From NCBI GenBank assembly GCA_021801265.1, contig JAJYYE010000012.1, forward strand, positions 212,548-276,547: a stretch of 64,000 nt of DNA, given 5' to 3'. Source of the DNA: Pseudomonadota bacterium (lineage in GTDB: Bacteria > Pseudomonadota > Gammaproteobacteria > Halothiobacillales > Halothiobacillaceae). The notes beneath the pieces were generated by a model. That model saw only the letters and a program-made list of their open reading frames with translations, searched no databases and was not told the origin of the DNA. The position numbers and the translations under genes were made by a program. This document shows positions 44,625 to 55,517 of this stretch, one piece after another. Position 1 is the first letter of the stretch; each line of letters begins with the position of its first letter.

Positions 44625-45281
44625 ATGCAACTGGCAATTTTTGATTTGGACAACACCCTCCTCATGGGCGATTCCGACCACGCATGGGGGCAGTATCTCG
44701 CTGAAGTTGGTGCCGTAAATCGTGCAGAATACAGCGCGCGAAATCAGATTTTTTATGAGGAATATCAACGAGGCACATTAGACATTGATGCCTTTCTGCG
44801 ATTTTCACTGGCACCGCTGGCACAACATAGTCTCGAACAACTTCATGCGTGGCGGGCACAGTTTGTCGAGGCGGTCATCGCCCCCATGGTGACGGATAAA
44901 GCGCAGAATCTGGTCGAGCATCATCGACAACGCGGCGACGAATTGCTCATCATTACTGCCACCAATGCCTTCGTCACCGAGCCCATTGCCGCCCTATTTG
45001 GCATCACGCATCTCCTGGCCACACGTCCTGCCTTCGCCAAGGGCCGGTATACCGGCGGGTATGAGGGCACACCGACGTTCCAGGCGGGTAAACGCACGGC
45101 GCTTGACCAATGGCTTGACTCGCGTCGATGGCACCCAGAAAAAATATGGTTTTACTCCGATTCCCGCAATGATTTACCGCTGCTGGAAACGGTCGACCAT
45201 CCCGTCGCAGTGGACCCTGATACCGTGCTGCGTGAACACGCGCAGGCGGCGGGCTGGCCGATTATTTCGCTGCGAGATTGA
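44625..45281 (+). CDS. HAD-superfamily hydrolase (HAD-IB, SerB-like)
   Basis: LAIFDLDNTLLMGDSD; IITATNAF; YSDSRNDLPLLE. Confidence 0.9.
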   Translation: MQLAIFDLDNTLLMGDSDHAWGQYLAEVGAVNRAEYSARNQIFYEEYQRGTLDIDAFLRFSLAPLAQHSLEQLHAWRAQFVEAVIAPMVTDKAQNLVEHHRQRGDELLIITATNAFVTEPIAALFGITHLLATRPAFAKGRYTGGYEGTPTFQAGKRTALDQWLDSRRWHPEKIWFYSDSRNDLPLLETVDHPVAVDPDTVLREHAQAAGWPIISLRD

Positions 45282-45296
45282 TGTGATTTATTTGAT

Positions 45297-45863
45297 TCAG
45301 GCAGACGGCAACGTCACACCGCGCTGCCCTTGATATTTACCACCGCGATCCTTGTATGAAGTTTCACACACTTCATCCGACTCCAGGAACAACATTTGCG
45401 CGACACCCTCAAAGGCATAAATCTTCGCGGGCAACGGCGTCGTGTTAGAAAATTCCAGCGTGACGTGCCCTTCCCATTCTGGTTCCAACGGTGTGACATT
45501 GACGATAATGCCGCACCGGGCATAGGTCGATTTGCCCAAGCAAATCGTTAACACATTGCGCGGGATACGGAAATATTCAATGGTACGGGCCAAGGCGAAT
45601 GAGTTGGGCGGAATGATGCATACATCCGATTCAACATTCACAAAACTGCGCTCGTCGAATGCTTTGGGGTCTACAATCGTCGAGTTAATGTTGGTGAAAA
45701 TTTTGAATTCGTTGGCACAGCGCACATCATAGCCGTAGCTTGACGTGCCATAAGAAATCAGGCGGCGATCGTTCTCGCTGCGCACTTGCTGCGGGGCAAA
45801 TGGTTCGATCATGCCCTGTTGTTCGGCCATTTCCCGAATCCAGCGATCCGATTTAATACTCAT
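45297..45863 (-). CDS. dcd: dCTP deaminase
   Basis: [82 protein letters not shown]. Confidence 0.97.
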   Translation of the reverse strand: MSIKSDRWIREMAEQQGMIEPFAPQQVRSENDRRLISYGTSSYGYDVRCANEFKIFTNINSTIVDPKAFDERSFVNVESDVCIIPPNSFALARTIEYFRIPRNVLTICLGKSTYARCGIIVNVTPLEPEWEGHVTLEFSNTTPLPAKIYAFEGVAQMLFLESDEVCETSYKDRGGKYQGQRGVTLPSA

Positions 45864-45949
45864 ACCCACCTCACTCCCACTGATCCATTGCAATGCGGGT
45901 GCATTTTGGTGATGACAGCGGGAGAAGTCCAGCGATCGGTCGACTCCAA

Positions 45950-46240
45950 TTAACCTCGCGCGCCAAAGGTATAGCGTTTCGTGTCTACCGCAGGCGAATT
46001 ATCCGCCGTTTGTTTGGCAGAGGCGGGAACCTGCGTGGTATCCAACCAACCCAGGTAATTTGAAACCTGCATCGCCAATATAATTAAATCCTCATCCTCG
46101 GATTGGTCGGCGATGGCCAAAATCCCCATGGCATAGTCACGCTCCGCAACAAAACGGTAGGTATCTACTTTAAGGCTCAAGGTACGCAACAATTTCAACT
46201 TAAACCGCGCCATCAGTTGCATCAATTCTGTATCCATCAA
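45950..46240 (-). CDS. Hypothetical protein
   Basis: 96-aa [49 protein letters not shown]... Confidence 0.6.
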   Translation of the reverse strand: MMDTELMQLMARFKLKLLRTLSLKVDTYRFVAERDYAMGILAIADQSEDEDLIILAMQVSNYLGWLDTTQVPASAKQTADNSPAVDTKRYTFGARG

Positions 46241-46706
46241 TACCCCCAGCCCCGTGTTGATGTCCCGTGTTTATTCCAGGTAACCATTAGCAAGCAATGC
46301 GCCAGATGATCTAACACCTTGTTATTTAATCAACCAACGTTCAACGCGGCTTAAAGGCCAACCCGCCGCCGAAGTTGGCGCACCAAGACTGTGCCTTAAT
46401 CACTCGCCCGAACTGAATTAATGCACCAAATAAACCGGCGAAGCAAATTCAAAACCCAGTCAAACGGCGCCAAGGATATTCGCGAGACCGCCATGAGACA
46501 TCCTGTCAGGACAACCAACAAGAATTTGCGCATAATGCCAAGCAATCTGTCTTCGACTCTATCGAATAGCTCACCGAAAATCGGGAGATTTTTTGTCATC
46601 GTGTTGAAGTTGAACCATTATTTAATGCCTCTGTCCGTTTTGGCGAAAAATTCATGCCGGTGCTCAAGTCGCACTGTTACCGTTATGCTTCCAAAGGAGT
46701 AGCCCT

Positions 46707-49364
46707 GTGACCGTATTTCAAGATCATGATCCGCAAGAAACCCGCGAATGGCTGGACGCCCTTGAAGCCGTGGTCGCCTTTGAAGGCACGGACAAAGCCC
46801 GGCATCTGATTGGCAGCCTGATTGAAGCTGCGCGTAAACACGGTATTGACACACCCTACTCGGCCACGACGCCCTACATCAATACCATTCCGCCAGAAAA
46901 AGAACCCCCATTCCCGGGCGATCGGCAGATGGAGCAGCGTCTGCGTGCCTTGGTTCGCTGGAACGCGATGGCGATGGTCGCACGCGCGAACAAACACACC
47001 TCAGTCGGTGGGCATATTGCGAGTTTTCAATCCAGCGCCACCCTGTATGAAGTCGGCTTCAACCATTTCTTCAAAGGCCACGATCACCCCGAAGGGGCGG
47101 ATATGGTGTTCTTTCAAGGACACACGGCACCGGGCATGTATGCGCGAGCGTTCCTTGAAGGCCGCATCACCGAAGATCAACTGAAAAACTTCCGCCAGGA
47201 AGCCCATCAAAAAGGCTTGTCTTCTTATCCGCACCCATGGCTGATGCCTGAATTTTGGCAATTCCCAACGGTTTCGATGGGTCTGGGGCCACTCATGGCC
47301 ATTTACCAGGCGCGCTTCATGAAATACATGGATGCGCGCGGCTTATCGCCCATGGCCAGCCGCAAAGTGTGGGCGTTTTTAGGCGATGGCGAGATGGACG
47401 AACCCGAATCCACCGGTGCGATTGGTTTGGCCGTGCGTGAAAAGCTCGATAACCTCGTGTTTGTGATTAATGCCAACTTGCAGCGGCTGGATGGCCCGGT
47501 GCGCGGCAACGGCAAAATCATCCAAGAACTGGAAGGCACCTTCCGTGGCGCAGGCTGGAATGTGATCAAGGTCATTTGGGGGCCGGGCTGGGATGCCCTG
47601 CTGCAAAAAGACACCTCCGGCAAACTCATGCAGCGCATGATGGAAGTCGTGGATGGCGAATATCAGGCCTACAAAGCCAAAGACGGCGCCTTTGTACGGG
47701 AAAATTTCTTTGGCGAATACCCCGAAACCCGAGAACTTGTGCAAAACATGACCGATGACGAAATTTTTGCCCTAACGCGCGGCGGCCATAGCCCGCGCAA
47801 AATGTACGCGGCGTACAAAACAGCCAGCGAGCACAAGGGTCAGCCCACCGTCATTATTGCCAAAACCATCAAAGGCTATGGCATGGGCCCGTTTGGTGAA
47901 GGTGCGATGACGGCGCACAACCAGAAGAAACTCGATGTCGATGGTCTCAAATACTTCCGCGACCGCTTCGGCCTGCCGATCTCTGATGCTCAACTCGAAA
48001 ACGATGTCCCGTTCTACAAGCCGGACGATAACCACGAGCTGATCAAATACTTGCACGAACGCCGCGCAGCGCTGGGTGGCTACCTCCCCAGCCGCATCGA
48101 CCGCGCCGCCTCACTGCCCACGCCAGAGCTTGCCGCATTTGACATGATGCTCAAAGGCACTGCCGACCGCGAAATGTCGAGCACCATGCTGTTCGGCCGG
48201 ATTCTCGCCATCATTTTGCGCGACAAGGCGCTCGGCAAGCGGGTTGTGCCGATCATCCCTGATGAGGCACGCACTTTCGGCCTGGAAGGCCTGTTCCGCC
48301 AGGTCGGAATTTACGATCCGGCGGGTCAGCTATATGAACCGGTCGATGCCGATCAGGTGTCATGGTACAAGCAAGCGACCAATGGCCAGGTTCTGCAAGA
48401 AGGCATCAACGAAGCCGGTTCCATGTCTTCCTGGCTGGCCGCCGCCACCGCCTATGCCAATTACGGCGAGGCGATGATTCCGTTCTATATCTACTACTCG
48501 ATGTTTGGCTATCAACGCGTCGGCGACCTCGTGTGGCTGGGTGGTGACATGCGGGCGCGCGGCTTCATCATCGGCGCCACCGCCGGACGCACCACGCTGG
48601 AAGGGGAAGGCCTGCAACATCAGGATGGCCACAACCTCGTGTTCTTCAGCGCTGTGCCGAACTGCAAGGCCTATGACCCGACCTACGGCTATGAAATGGC
48701 GGTCATCATCCGCGCGGGCCTGAAGGAAATGTTCACCGACAAGCACGATGTATTCTATTACATCACCGCGATGAACGAGAATTATCCCCATCCGGCCATG
48801 CCGGATGGGGTCGAAGAGGGCATTCTGCGCGGTCTGTATCCGTTCTCTCAATCCACCACGAAGCACACGACGCGCGTTCAGCTTTTAGGCTCGGGCACCA
48901 TCCTGCGCGAAGTGGAAAAAGCAGCCCAGATGCTGGAAACCGACTGGAAAGTCGCAGCCGATGTCTGGTCTGCCCCGAGCTTCAGCGAACTGGCCCGCGA
49001 TGGTCAGGCCTGCCAGCGCGAGAACCGCCTGCATCCCGAAGCACCCGCGAAAATCCCGTATGTCACCGCAACGCTCGCACCCACAACAGGGCCGATCATC
49101 GCGGCGACCGACTACATTCATCTGTACACAGAACAGGTTCGCTCATTCATGCCGCGCCGGTACGTCACGCTAGGCACTGATGGCTTTGGCCGGTCGGACA
49201 CCCGTGCGGCGTTACGGAAGTTTTTCGAAGTCGATGCCGTCAATATTGTCATCACTGCGCTCAAGGCTTTGGCTGACGAGGGCACGATCCCCACTTCGGT
49301 GGTCACGGAAGCGATCAAGCGGTATGACATCAACCCCGATTTAGGTATGCCCATTACCCGTTAA
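46707..49364 (+). CDS. aceE: Pyruvate dehydrogenase E1 (homodimeric type)
   Basis: DPQETREWLDALEAVVAFEG; GDGEMDEPES; long E1 conserved to VTEAIKRYDINPD. Confidence 0.97.
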   Translation: MTVFQDHDPQETREWLDALEAVVAFEGTDKARHLIGSLIEAARKHGIDTPYSATTPYINTIPPEKEPPFPGDRQMEQRLRALVRWNAMAMVARANKHTSVGGHIASFQSSATLYEVGFNHFFKGHDHPEGADMVFFQGHTAPGMYARAFLEGRITEDQLKNFRQEAHQKGLSSYPHPWLMPEFWQFPTVSMGLGPLMAIYQARFMKYMDARGLSPMASRKVWAFLGDGEMDEPESTGAIGLAVREKLDNLVFVINANLQRLDGPVRGNGKIIQELEGTFRGAGWNVIKVIWGPGWDALLQKDTSGKLMQRMMEVVDGEYQAYKAKDGAFVRENFFGEYPETRELVQNMTDDEIFALTRGGHSPRKMYAAYKTASEHKGQPTVIIAKTIKGYGMGPFGEGAMTAHNQKKLDVDGLKYFRDRFGLPISDAQLENDVPFYKPDDNHELIKYLHERRAALGGYLPSRIDRAASLPTPELAAFDMMLKGTADREMSSTMLFGRILAIILRDKALGKRVVPIIPDEARTFGLEGLFRQVGIYDPAGQLYEPVDADQVSWYKQATNGQVLQEGINEAGSMSSWLAAATAYANYGEAMIPFYIYYSMFGYQRVGDLVWLGGDMRARGFIIGATAGRTTLEGEGLQHQDGHNLVFFSAVPNCKAYDPTYGYEMAVIIRAGLKEMFTDKHDVFYYITAMNENYPHPAMPDGVEEGILRGLYPFSQSTTKHTTRVQLLGSGTILREVEKAAQMLETDWKVAADVWSAPSFSELARDGQACQRENRLHPEAPAKIPYVTATLAPTTGPIIAATDYIHLYTEQVRSFMPRRYVTLGTDGFGRSDTRAALRKFFEVDAVNIVITALKALADEGTIPTSVVTEAIKRYDINPDLGMPITR

Positions 49365-49433
49365 TTTGTTGACTAGACACATCGCCCGTCACTCATCAAT
49401 GGCGGGTTTGCTGCAAACTTATGGAGCTCACGT

Positions 49434-50753
49434 ATGACCGTGAAATCAGTCCCGCTGCCGGATATCGGTAATTTCAAAGATCTACCCGTCATCGAAGTGC
49501 TCGTTGCCGTAGGCGACCGGGTTGAAGCCGAGCAATCGCTCATCACGCTGGAATCCGACAAAGCGACGATGGAAATTCCCGCCCCGTTTGCAGGCATCGT
49601 GCGTAAAGTTCTCGTCAAAACCGATGATAAGGTCAACATCGGAGATGCCATTGTTGAACTTGAAGCCGATACCGCAGCCACACCTGAAGCGCCAGCCGTG
49701 ACCACCGCCGCTCCGGCCAAATCCGAGCCGCCCGCCGCCCCTACGCCACCCGTGGCCGTTGCGGTGCCTGTGGCAACGGCAAACCCATCACCTACTGCAC
49801 CCGCATCGGCGACTTATCCGATCAACGCACCCACCACCGGTGCGGCTTTTCACGCCAGTCCGTCGGTACGCGCCCTTGCCCGCGAGTTGGGGGTTGATTT
49901 ATCAAAGGTATCAGGCAGCGGGGTTAAATCCCGGATTCAAAAATCCGATGTCACCGCCTTTGTCAAAACCACACTCAGTCAACCGCCGGCTTCAGCCTCA
50001 ACGGCAACGGGAGGCAGCACCATACCGCCGTTACCCCACATCGATTTCACGCAATTTGGCGATATTGAAACTGTACCGCTCTCACGCATTCAAAAACGCT
50101 CCGGCAAACATTTATCGACCTGCTGGCTGAACATCCCGCATGTCACTCAGTTCGATGAAACCGACATCACCGATTTGGAAGATTTCCGCCAGTCTCTTAA
50201 AGCGCGCGCCGAAAAGGCAGAGGTCAAACTCACGCCGTTGGTGTTCATTCTCAAGGCCGTCGCACGCGTATTGGCCGATCAGCCCAAGTTCAACGCTTCG
50301 CTTGATGCCAGTGGCGAAAATCTGATTCTGAAAAAATATATCCACATAGGGGTTGCGATCGACACGCCGAATGGATTAGTCGTGCCGGTCATCCGCCATG
50401 TCGATCAAAAAGGCCTGTTCGAACTCGCCACCGAACTCGCCGCCGTCAGCGCGCGCGCGCGCGCAGGCAAACTCAGCCCCGATGATCTCTCTGGCGGCTG
50501 TTTCTCGATTTCCAGCCTGGGCGGCATCGGCGGCACACAGTTCACGCCCATCGTCAATGGCCCGGAAGTCGCCATTCTCGGGGTTTCCCGTGCAAAAATG
50601 AGCCCGGTCTGGAATGGCGAAGCCTTTATACCGCGTTTGATGCTGCCGCTCGCCCTATCCTACGACCACCGCGTGATTGACGGTGCACAGGGCGCACGCT
50701 TTATCAGCGCGCTCTCTGGCGTGCTGTCCGATCTGCGTGAACTGATTCTGTAA
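49434..50753 (+). CDS. aceF: Dihydrolipoyllysine-residue acetyltransferase (E2), single lipoyl domain
   Basis: ESDKATMEIPAP lipoyl motif; SPSVRALARELGVDLSKVSGSG E3-binding; SYDHRVIDGAQGARF. Confidence 0.95.
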   Translation: MTVKSVPLPDIGNFKDLPVIEVLVAVGDRVEAEQSLITLESDKATMEIPAPFAGIVRKVLVKTDDKVNIGDAIVELEADTAATPEAPAVTTAAPAKSEPPAAPTPPVAVAVPVATANPSPTAPASATYPINAPTTGAAFHASPSVRALARELGVDLSKVSGSGVKSRIQKSDVTAFVKTTLSQPPASASTATGGSTIPPLPHIDFTQFGDIETVPLSRIQKRSGKHLSTCWLNIPHVTQFDETDITDLEDFRQSLKARAEKAEVKLTPLVFILKAVARVLADQPKFNASLDASGENLILKKYIHIGVAIDTPNGLVVPVIRHVDQKGLFELATELAAVSARARAGKLSPDDLSGGCFSISSLGGIGGTQFTPIVNGPEVAILGVSRAKMSPVWNGEAFIPRLMLPLALSYDHRVIDGAQGARFISALSGVLSDLRELIL

Positions 50754-50767
50754 AAGGCGAGTACACC

Positions 50768-52543
50768 ATGGCAACCATAGAAACCCTCACCCTGCCCGAC
50801 ATCGGTAATTTCGAACACTTGGAAGTGATCGAGGTACTGATGACCGCTGGGCAAAACATTGAAGCCGAAACCGCCCTGCTCACGCTGGAATCCGATAAAG
50901 CCACAATGGAAATTCCCGCGCCCAAGGCGGGAAAGGTCGTTGATGTGCTCATTAAAATCGGCGACAAAATCAGCCAAGGCGATCCCATAGCCACGCTGGA
51001 AGTCGCCGATGCAGCCAGCACCAAAGAGGATACCCGCCGTGTTACCGCCGCCGCAAAAACCGAAGCCCTCACAGCTGCGGTACCTGCCGCGACGTCTGGT
51101 TCAGCGCCCAAGCCCAATCAAACCGCCGATCATCAGTGCGACGTGCTCGTCTTGGGCGCAGGCCCCGGCGGTTATACCGCTGCCTTTCGTGCTGCCGATT
51201 TAGGCAAAAATGTCATCCTGATTGAACGCTATGAAAAAATTGGCGGTGTTTGCCTGAATGTCGGCTGCATTCCTTCCAAGGCCTTACTGCACGTATCGAA
51301 TATTTTGAATGAAACCCGCGAGATGGGCAGTCACGGCATCACGTTTGCCGAGCCCAAAATTGATGTAGCGGGTCTGCGTAATTTCAAAAACGGCGTGATC
51401 AACAAACTCACGGGCGGCCTGACGCAATTAGCCAAGCAACGCAAGGTTATGGTACTGCATGGCGTGGCCGAGTTTATCAACCCACAGCAAGTACAAATCA
51501 CCGCGACCGATGGCATTAAAACCACCGTGCAATTCGAACATGCCGTGATTGCGGCAGGCTCGCAACCGGTCAAGCTGCCCTTTATTCCGCACGACGATCC
51601 TCGCGTGATTGATTCAACCGGCGCGCTCGAATTAGCCGATATTCCCGCCCGTATGCTCGTGATTGGTGGTGGCATTATTGGCTTGGAAATGGCTCAGGTG
51701 TACGCCGCGCTGGGCACAAAAATCACGATCGTTGAGCTGGCTGACACGATTATTCCGGGTGCGGATAAAGACCTTGTGCGCCCCCTGTTAAAGGACATCA
51801 AAAAGCGCTACGAGGCCATCTATTTGGGCAGCAAAGTGACTGCGGTGACGGCCCATCCCGACGCGCTTGAAGTACATTTTGCAGGCAAAGACGCCCCCGC
51901 CACCGACCGCTTCGATAAAATCCTTGTGGCTGTTGGCCGCGTACCGAATGGCCGCAAGCTGAATGCCGAAGCCGCTGGCGTGACCGTCAATGAACGCGGA
52001 TTTATCCCCGTCGATGAACGCTTACAAACCAATGTGCCGCATATTTATGCGATTGGCGATATTGTGGGCCAGCCTATGTTGGCGCACAAAGCGGTGCATG
52101 AGGGTAAAGTTGCGGCTGAAGTCATTTGTGGCATGAAATCAGCGTTCACCCCCATCACGATTCCGGGTGTGGCCTACACCGACCCAGAAATCGCCTGGGC
52201 AGGCAAAACCGAAGATCAGCTCAAAGCTGAGGGCATCGAATATGAGAAAGGGGCATTCCCTTGGGCAGCCTCGGGCCGTTCGCTCAGCATTGGCCGTGAT
52301 GAAGGTCTCACCAAAGCAATGTTTTGCGCCAAAACCCACCGATTATTGGGCGTGGGCATCACGGGTCCTAACGCGGGTGAATTAATCGCTGAAGCGGTAT
52401 TGGCGATGGAAATGGGGGCCGATATGGCTGACATCGCACTCACCATTCACCCGCACCCCACACTTTCTGAAACGCTGGGATTCGCCGCAGAAATGGCCGA
52501 AGGGACGATTACCGATCTATTGCCGCCGAAGAAAAGGAATTAA
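50768..52543 (+). CDS. lpd: Dihydrolipoyl dehydrogenase (E3) with N-terminal lipoyl domain
   Basis: N-terminal TLESDKATMEIPAPKAG; then LGAGPGGYTAAFRAADLG, GGVCLNVGCIPSKALL; HPHPTLSE. Confidence 0.96.
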   Translation: MATIETLTLPDIGNFEHLEVIEVLMTAGQNIEAETALLTLESDKATMEIPAPKAGKVVDVLIKIGDKISQGDPIATLEVADAASTKEDTRRVTAAAKTEALTAAVPAATSGSAPKPNQTADHQCDVLVLGAGPGGYTAAFRAADLGKNVILIERYEKIGGVCLNVGCIPSKALLHVSNILNETREMGSHGITFAEPKIDVAGLRNFKNGVINKLTGGLTQLAKQRKVMVLHGVAEFINPQQVQITATDGIKTTVQFEHAVIAAGSQPVKLPFIPHDDPRVIDSTGALELADIPARMLVIGGGIIGLEMAQVYAALGTKITIVELADTIIPGADKDLVRPLLKDIKKRYEAIYLGSKVTAVTAHPDALEVHFAGKDAPATDRFDKILVAVGRVPNGRKLNAEAAGVTVNERGFIPVDERLQTNVPHIYAIGDIVGQPMLAHKAVHEGKVAAEVICGMKSAFTPITIPGVAYTDPEIAWAGKTEDQLKAEGIEYEKGAFPWAASGRSLSIGRDEGLTKAMFCAKTHRLLGVGITGPNAGELIAEAVLAMEMGADMADIALTIHPHPTLSETLGFAAEMAEGTITDLLPPKKRN

Positions 52544-52931
52544 ACCAGGGCCAGATCAATGAGTCGCATGAATTTTCGGTAATGACGCTGAAGCGCCAAG
52601 TGTTCTTATCAATCAAGGGGTTGATTTTTTGATCATACTTGACGTGTTATTGAATTAACCCACCCTGTTCATTCATAAATACTATTCATTATAAAAAAAT
52701 TACAAAATTCGTTATCCTCTTGAAATTCAGATGGTTTGTCATTTCTCAGCCTGCACAGGGTAGTGAAAAACGTCATACGCATTGGTGCGACAAGATAAAA
52801 ATGGGGAAAAACCGCAGTTTACACAGCGTAAATAAGGATTATGAGCCCATTTTTAACACTGTATTGCCGGGTGCACGGGTTTTCAACCCGCCTGTTAATC
52901 CAAAATCCACCGTTAATCGAGCGATAACATA

Positions 52932-53723
52932 TTGATTGAATACAGTGTTTTTATTCTGCTGGGCGTTTTTTCAGGATTGGCCGCCGGCTTGTTGGGCATT
53001 GGCGGTGGACTGGTTGTCGTGCCCATTTTACTGATGCTGTTCCCCCTCATTGGTCTGCAAGACAACGGGCATCTGGTACATTTAGCGATTGGCACTTCGC
53101 TGGCCACCATCATGTTTTCCTCTATGGCATCAATTTACACGCACCATAAATATCAGGGTATTTTGTGGTCATTGTTCGCCAAAATTGCGCCGGGTATCGT
53201 GATTGGTTCGATCGTGGGCGCATCAATCGCCCATTTTTTACCCGGTGAACTCTTGAAAAAAATCTTCGGTGTTTTGGAAGTTCTTATCGCGCTGCAAATG
53301 GGGCTGGGCAAGCAACCTGCGGCCCATCGCACCCTGCCGGGAGCCATTCCCCTAAACGCGCTTGGCATCACCGTGGGTGGCATCGGCACAATCATGGGCA
53401 TGGGGGGCGGCGCCATGACGACCCCATTTTTCATGTGGTGTAATGTCACGGCACGCAACGCCATCGCCACCAGTGCGGCGATTGGTTTGCCCACCTCTTT
53501 AGCGGGCGCGGCAGGGTATGTGGTGACGGGCTGGGGCGTGCCGGATTTACCCGCGTGGTCGCTGGGCTATATTTATCTGCCCGCCCTGCTCGGCATCGTG
53601 ATCCCGAGCCTGATTTTTGCCCCCATTGGCGCAAACCTCACGCATAAACTGCCCGCAACAACGCTCAAACGCATTTTTGCGGTTGTGCTCGTGATTTTCG
53701 GCATCAATATGTTGGTACATTAA
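52932..53723 (+). CDS. TauE/SafE-family anion/sulfite exporter
   Basis: Multi-TM; GLAAGLLGIGGGLVVVPILLM and GTIMGMGGGAMTTPFFMW; TTG start. Confidence 0.85.
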   Translation: MIEYSVFILLGVFSGLAAGLLGIGGGLVVVPILLMLFPLIGLQDNGHLVHLAIGTSLATIMFSSMASIYTHHKYQGILWSLFAKIAPGIVIGSIVGASIAHFLPGELLKKIFGVLEVLIALQMGLGKQPAAHRTLPGAIPLNALGITVGGIGTIMGMGGGAMTTPFFMWCNVTARNAIATSAAIGLPTSLAGAAGYVVTGWGVPDLPAWSLGYIYLPALLGIVIPSLIFAPIGANLTHKLPATTLKRIFAVVLVIFGINMLVH

Positions 53724-53726
53724 TCG

Positions 53727-54209
53727 ATGAAACGCGCCATCTATCCCGGCACATTCGACCCCATCACCCTGGGTCACATTGATGTGGCGTGTCGCGCGGC
53801 CAAGTTATTCGACGAAGTGATCATTGCCGTCGCCGCCGCCTCCACCAAAACGCCCCTGTTTGATTTGGCCGAACGCACGGCGCTCGCCGAACAGGCATTG
53901 CTGGACTATCCAACCATTCGGGTCATGTCATTTGCCGGATTATTGGTGGATTTTGTGCATGAACACGATGCACATGCGATTGTCCGGGGATTGCGTGCCG
54001 TCTCTGATTTCGAGTTTGAAATTCAAATGGCGGCCGTTAACCGACGACTGGCACCCGATATCGAAACGGTCTTTCTTTCACCGACTGAAGAATTGGGGTT
54101 CGTGTCTTCCAGCATCGTGCGCGAACTGGCACGGCTCAATGGCAACGTCGAAACCTTCGTACCGGCACATGTCGCCATAGCACTCAAAGCACGTTGCGCA
54201 TGCAGCTAA
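53727..54209 (+). CDS. coaD: Phosphopantetheine adenylyltransferase
   Basis: AIYPGTFDPITLGHIDV; IVRGLRAVSDFEFEIQMAAVNRRL; FVSSSIVRELARLNG. Confidence 0.97.
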   Translation: MKRAIYPGTFDPITLGHIDVACRAAKLFDEVIIAVAAASTKTPLFDLAERTALAEQALLDYPTIRVMSFAGLLVDFVHEHDAHAIVRGLRAVSDFEFEIQMAAVNRRLAPDIETVFLSPTEELGFVSSSIVRELARLNGNVETFVPAHVAIALKARCACS

Positions 54210-54229
54210 ACACCCTGGAATTGTGCTAA

Positions 54230-54535
<306 letters not shown>

Positions 54536-54605
54536 CTTTGGCGCCTGATTCAAGCACCTGCAAACTAAAAACAACATTCATCTGCCATCGCCGCATGGCA
54601 CAAAA

Positions 54606-54681
54606 TGGCACTCATCACATTGGGTACAAATGCAAAGCTGGCGTAAGCCCGCGTCGTTGGGGGTGAATCCCCTCCTCCACA
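54606..54681 (-). repeat. REP-like dispersed element, copy 2
   Basis: Minus: gtggaggaggggattcacccccaacgacgcgggcttacgccagctttgcatttgtacccaatgtgatgag, matches copy at 25609-25675. Confidence 0.55.
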
Positions 54682-54964
54682 GCATACGCATCCACAGAGC
54701 GAAGTGCCCAATCCAAAACCTATACGCATCTACGCCAGCTCGTAACCCAGAGAAGGCGTGGCTGCATCTGCTGCATGTGTTTCACACTTCATCTGGGTCG
54801 CTTGCTGCACCATGACAGTTGTGGGCAAACTTGTGTCGCGACTAATGCCGCAAAGAGGGGAAATAGAGGGCAATCGAGTGCGGGGAGGGCATTTGCTATC
54901 AGGGGCTCCTTAATAAAAATTCGGCTTTTTTAATTTAAAGATGAGACTCAAATTACTGCGGCAA

Positions 54965-55360
54965 AAGCGCGCTTCAATCGCTTCGGTCAGCGTTTCAAAC
55001 CACGCCGAATCGATGTCATCAACGGATAACCCCAAATAAAACCAATCCTCCAAGGCGGTGAGCAATAACACACGCCCATCGAATCAAGCTCAGGCAGCGC
55101 ACCCGGTAGCGTCGTATCGGTGCTCATCAAGCGTAGGGGAATGGATAAACCCAAGGTTTCAATCACGGTGGCACGAACATCGGTAAAAGGCACTGAATCG
55201 TCAGCGGTACTCATCTCACTTGCTACTGTGAAACGTTGGGGTTGAGAACCGTTTTGCCACGAAGACAGGGTTCAGGGCAGCGGGAATAGCGATGCTGCCA
55301 TCCGCTGGTTGCCGGTTTTCAAGCAAGGCCACCGTTCGTTCGCCCGACCGACCACATAAG
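54965..55360 (-). pseudogene. Decayed duplicate of serS 3' end plus ACP gene
   Basis: ACP part MSTADDSVPFTDVRATVIETLGLSIPLRLMSTDTTLPGALPELDSMGV then frameshift; upstream frame VGRTNGGLAENRQPADGSIAIPAALNPVFVAKRFSTPT matches SerS C-terminus [38 protein letters not shown]. Confidence 0.88.
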
Positions 55361-55517
55361 GAACTTGCCATAGGTAAAGCAGCCTCTTAAAAATGCAAGG
55401 AATGGCCTGGGAATAAACACACACTCCTTTTCGTATACCGGATGATGACGGATTTTTCCGAATTCATTATGGGGATAATTTAGGGTATTCACGCAGATTA
55501 AATCGGGAGATTATTCA

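Noticed and set aside
46396-46599. 67-aa minus-strand ORF with hydrophobic stretch
   Set aside because: Short, no recognisable family, no convincing ribosome site; left uncalled
54606-54800. tmRNA, 6S RNA or riboswitch in the structured region
   Set aside because: No tRNA-like ends, tag ORF, 6S-like bulged helix or riboswitch consensus recognised; kept only as REP-like/structured repeat
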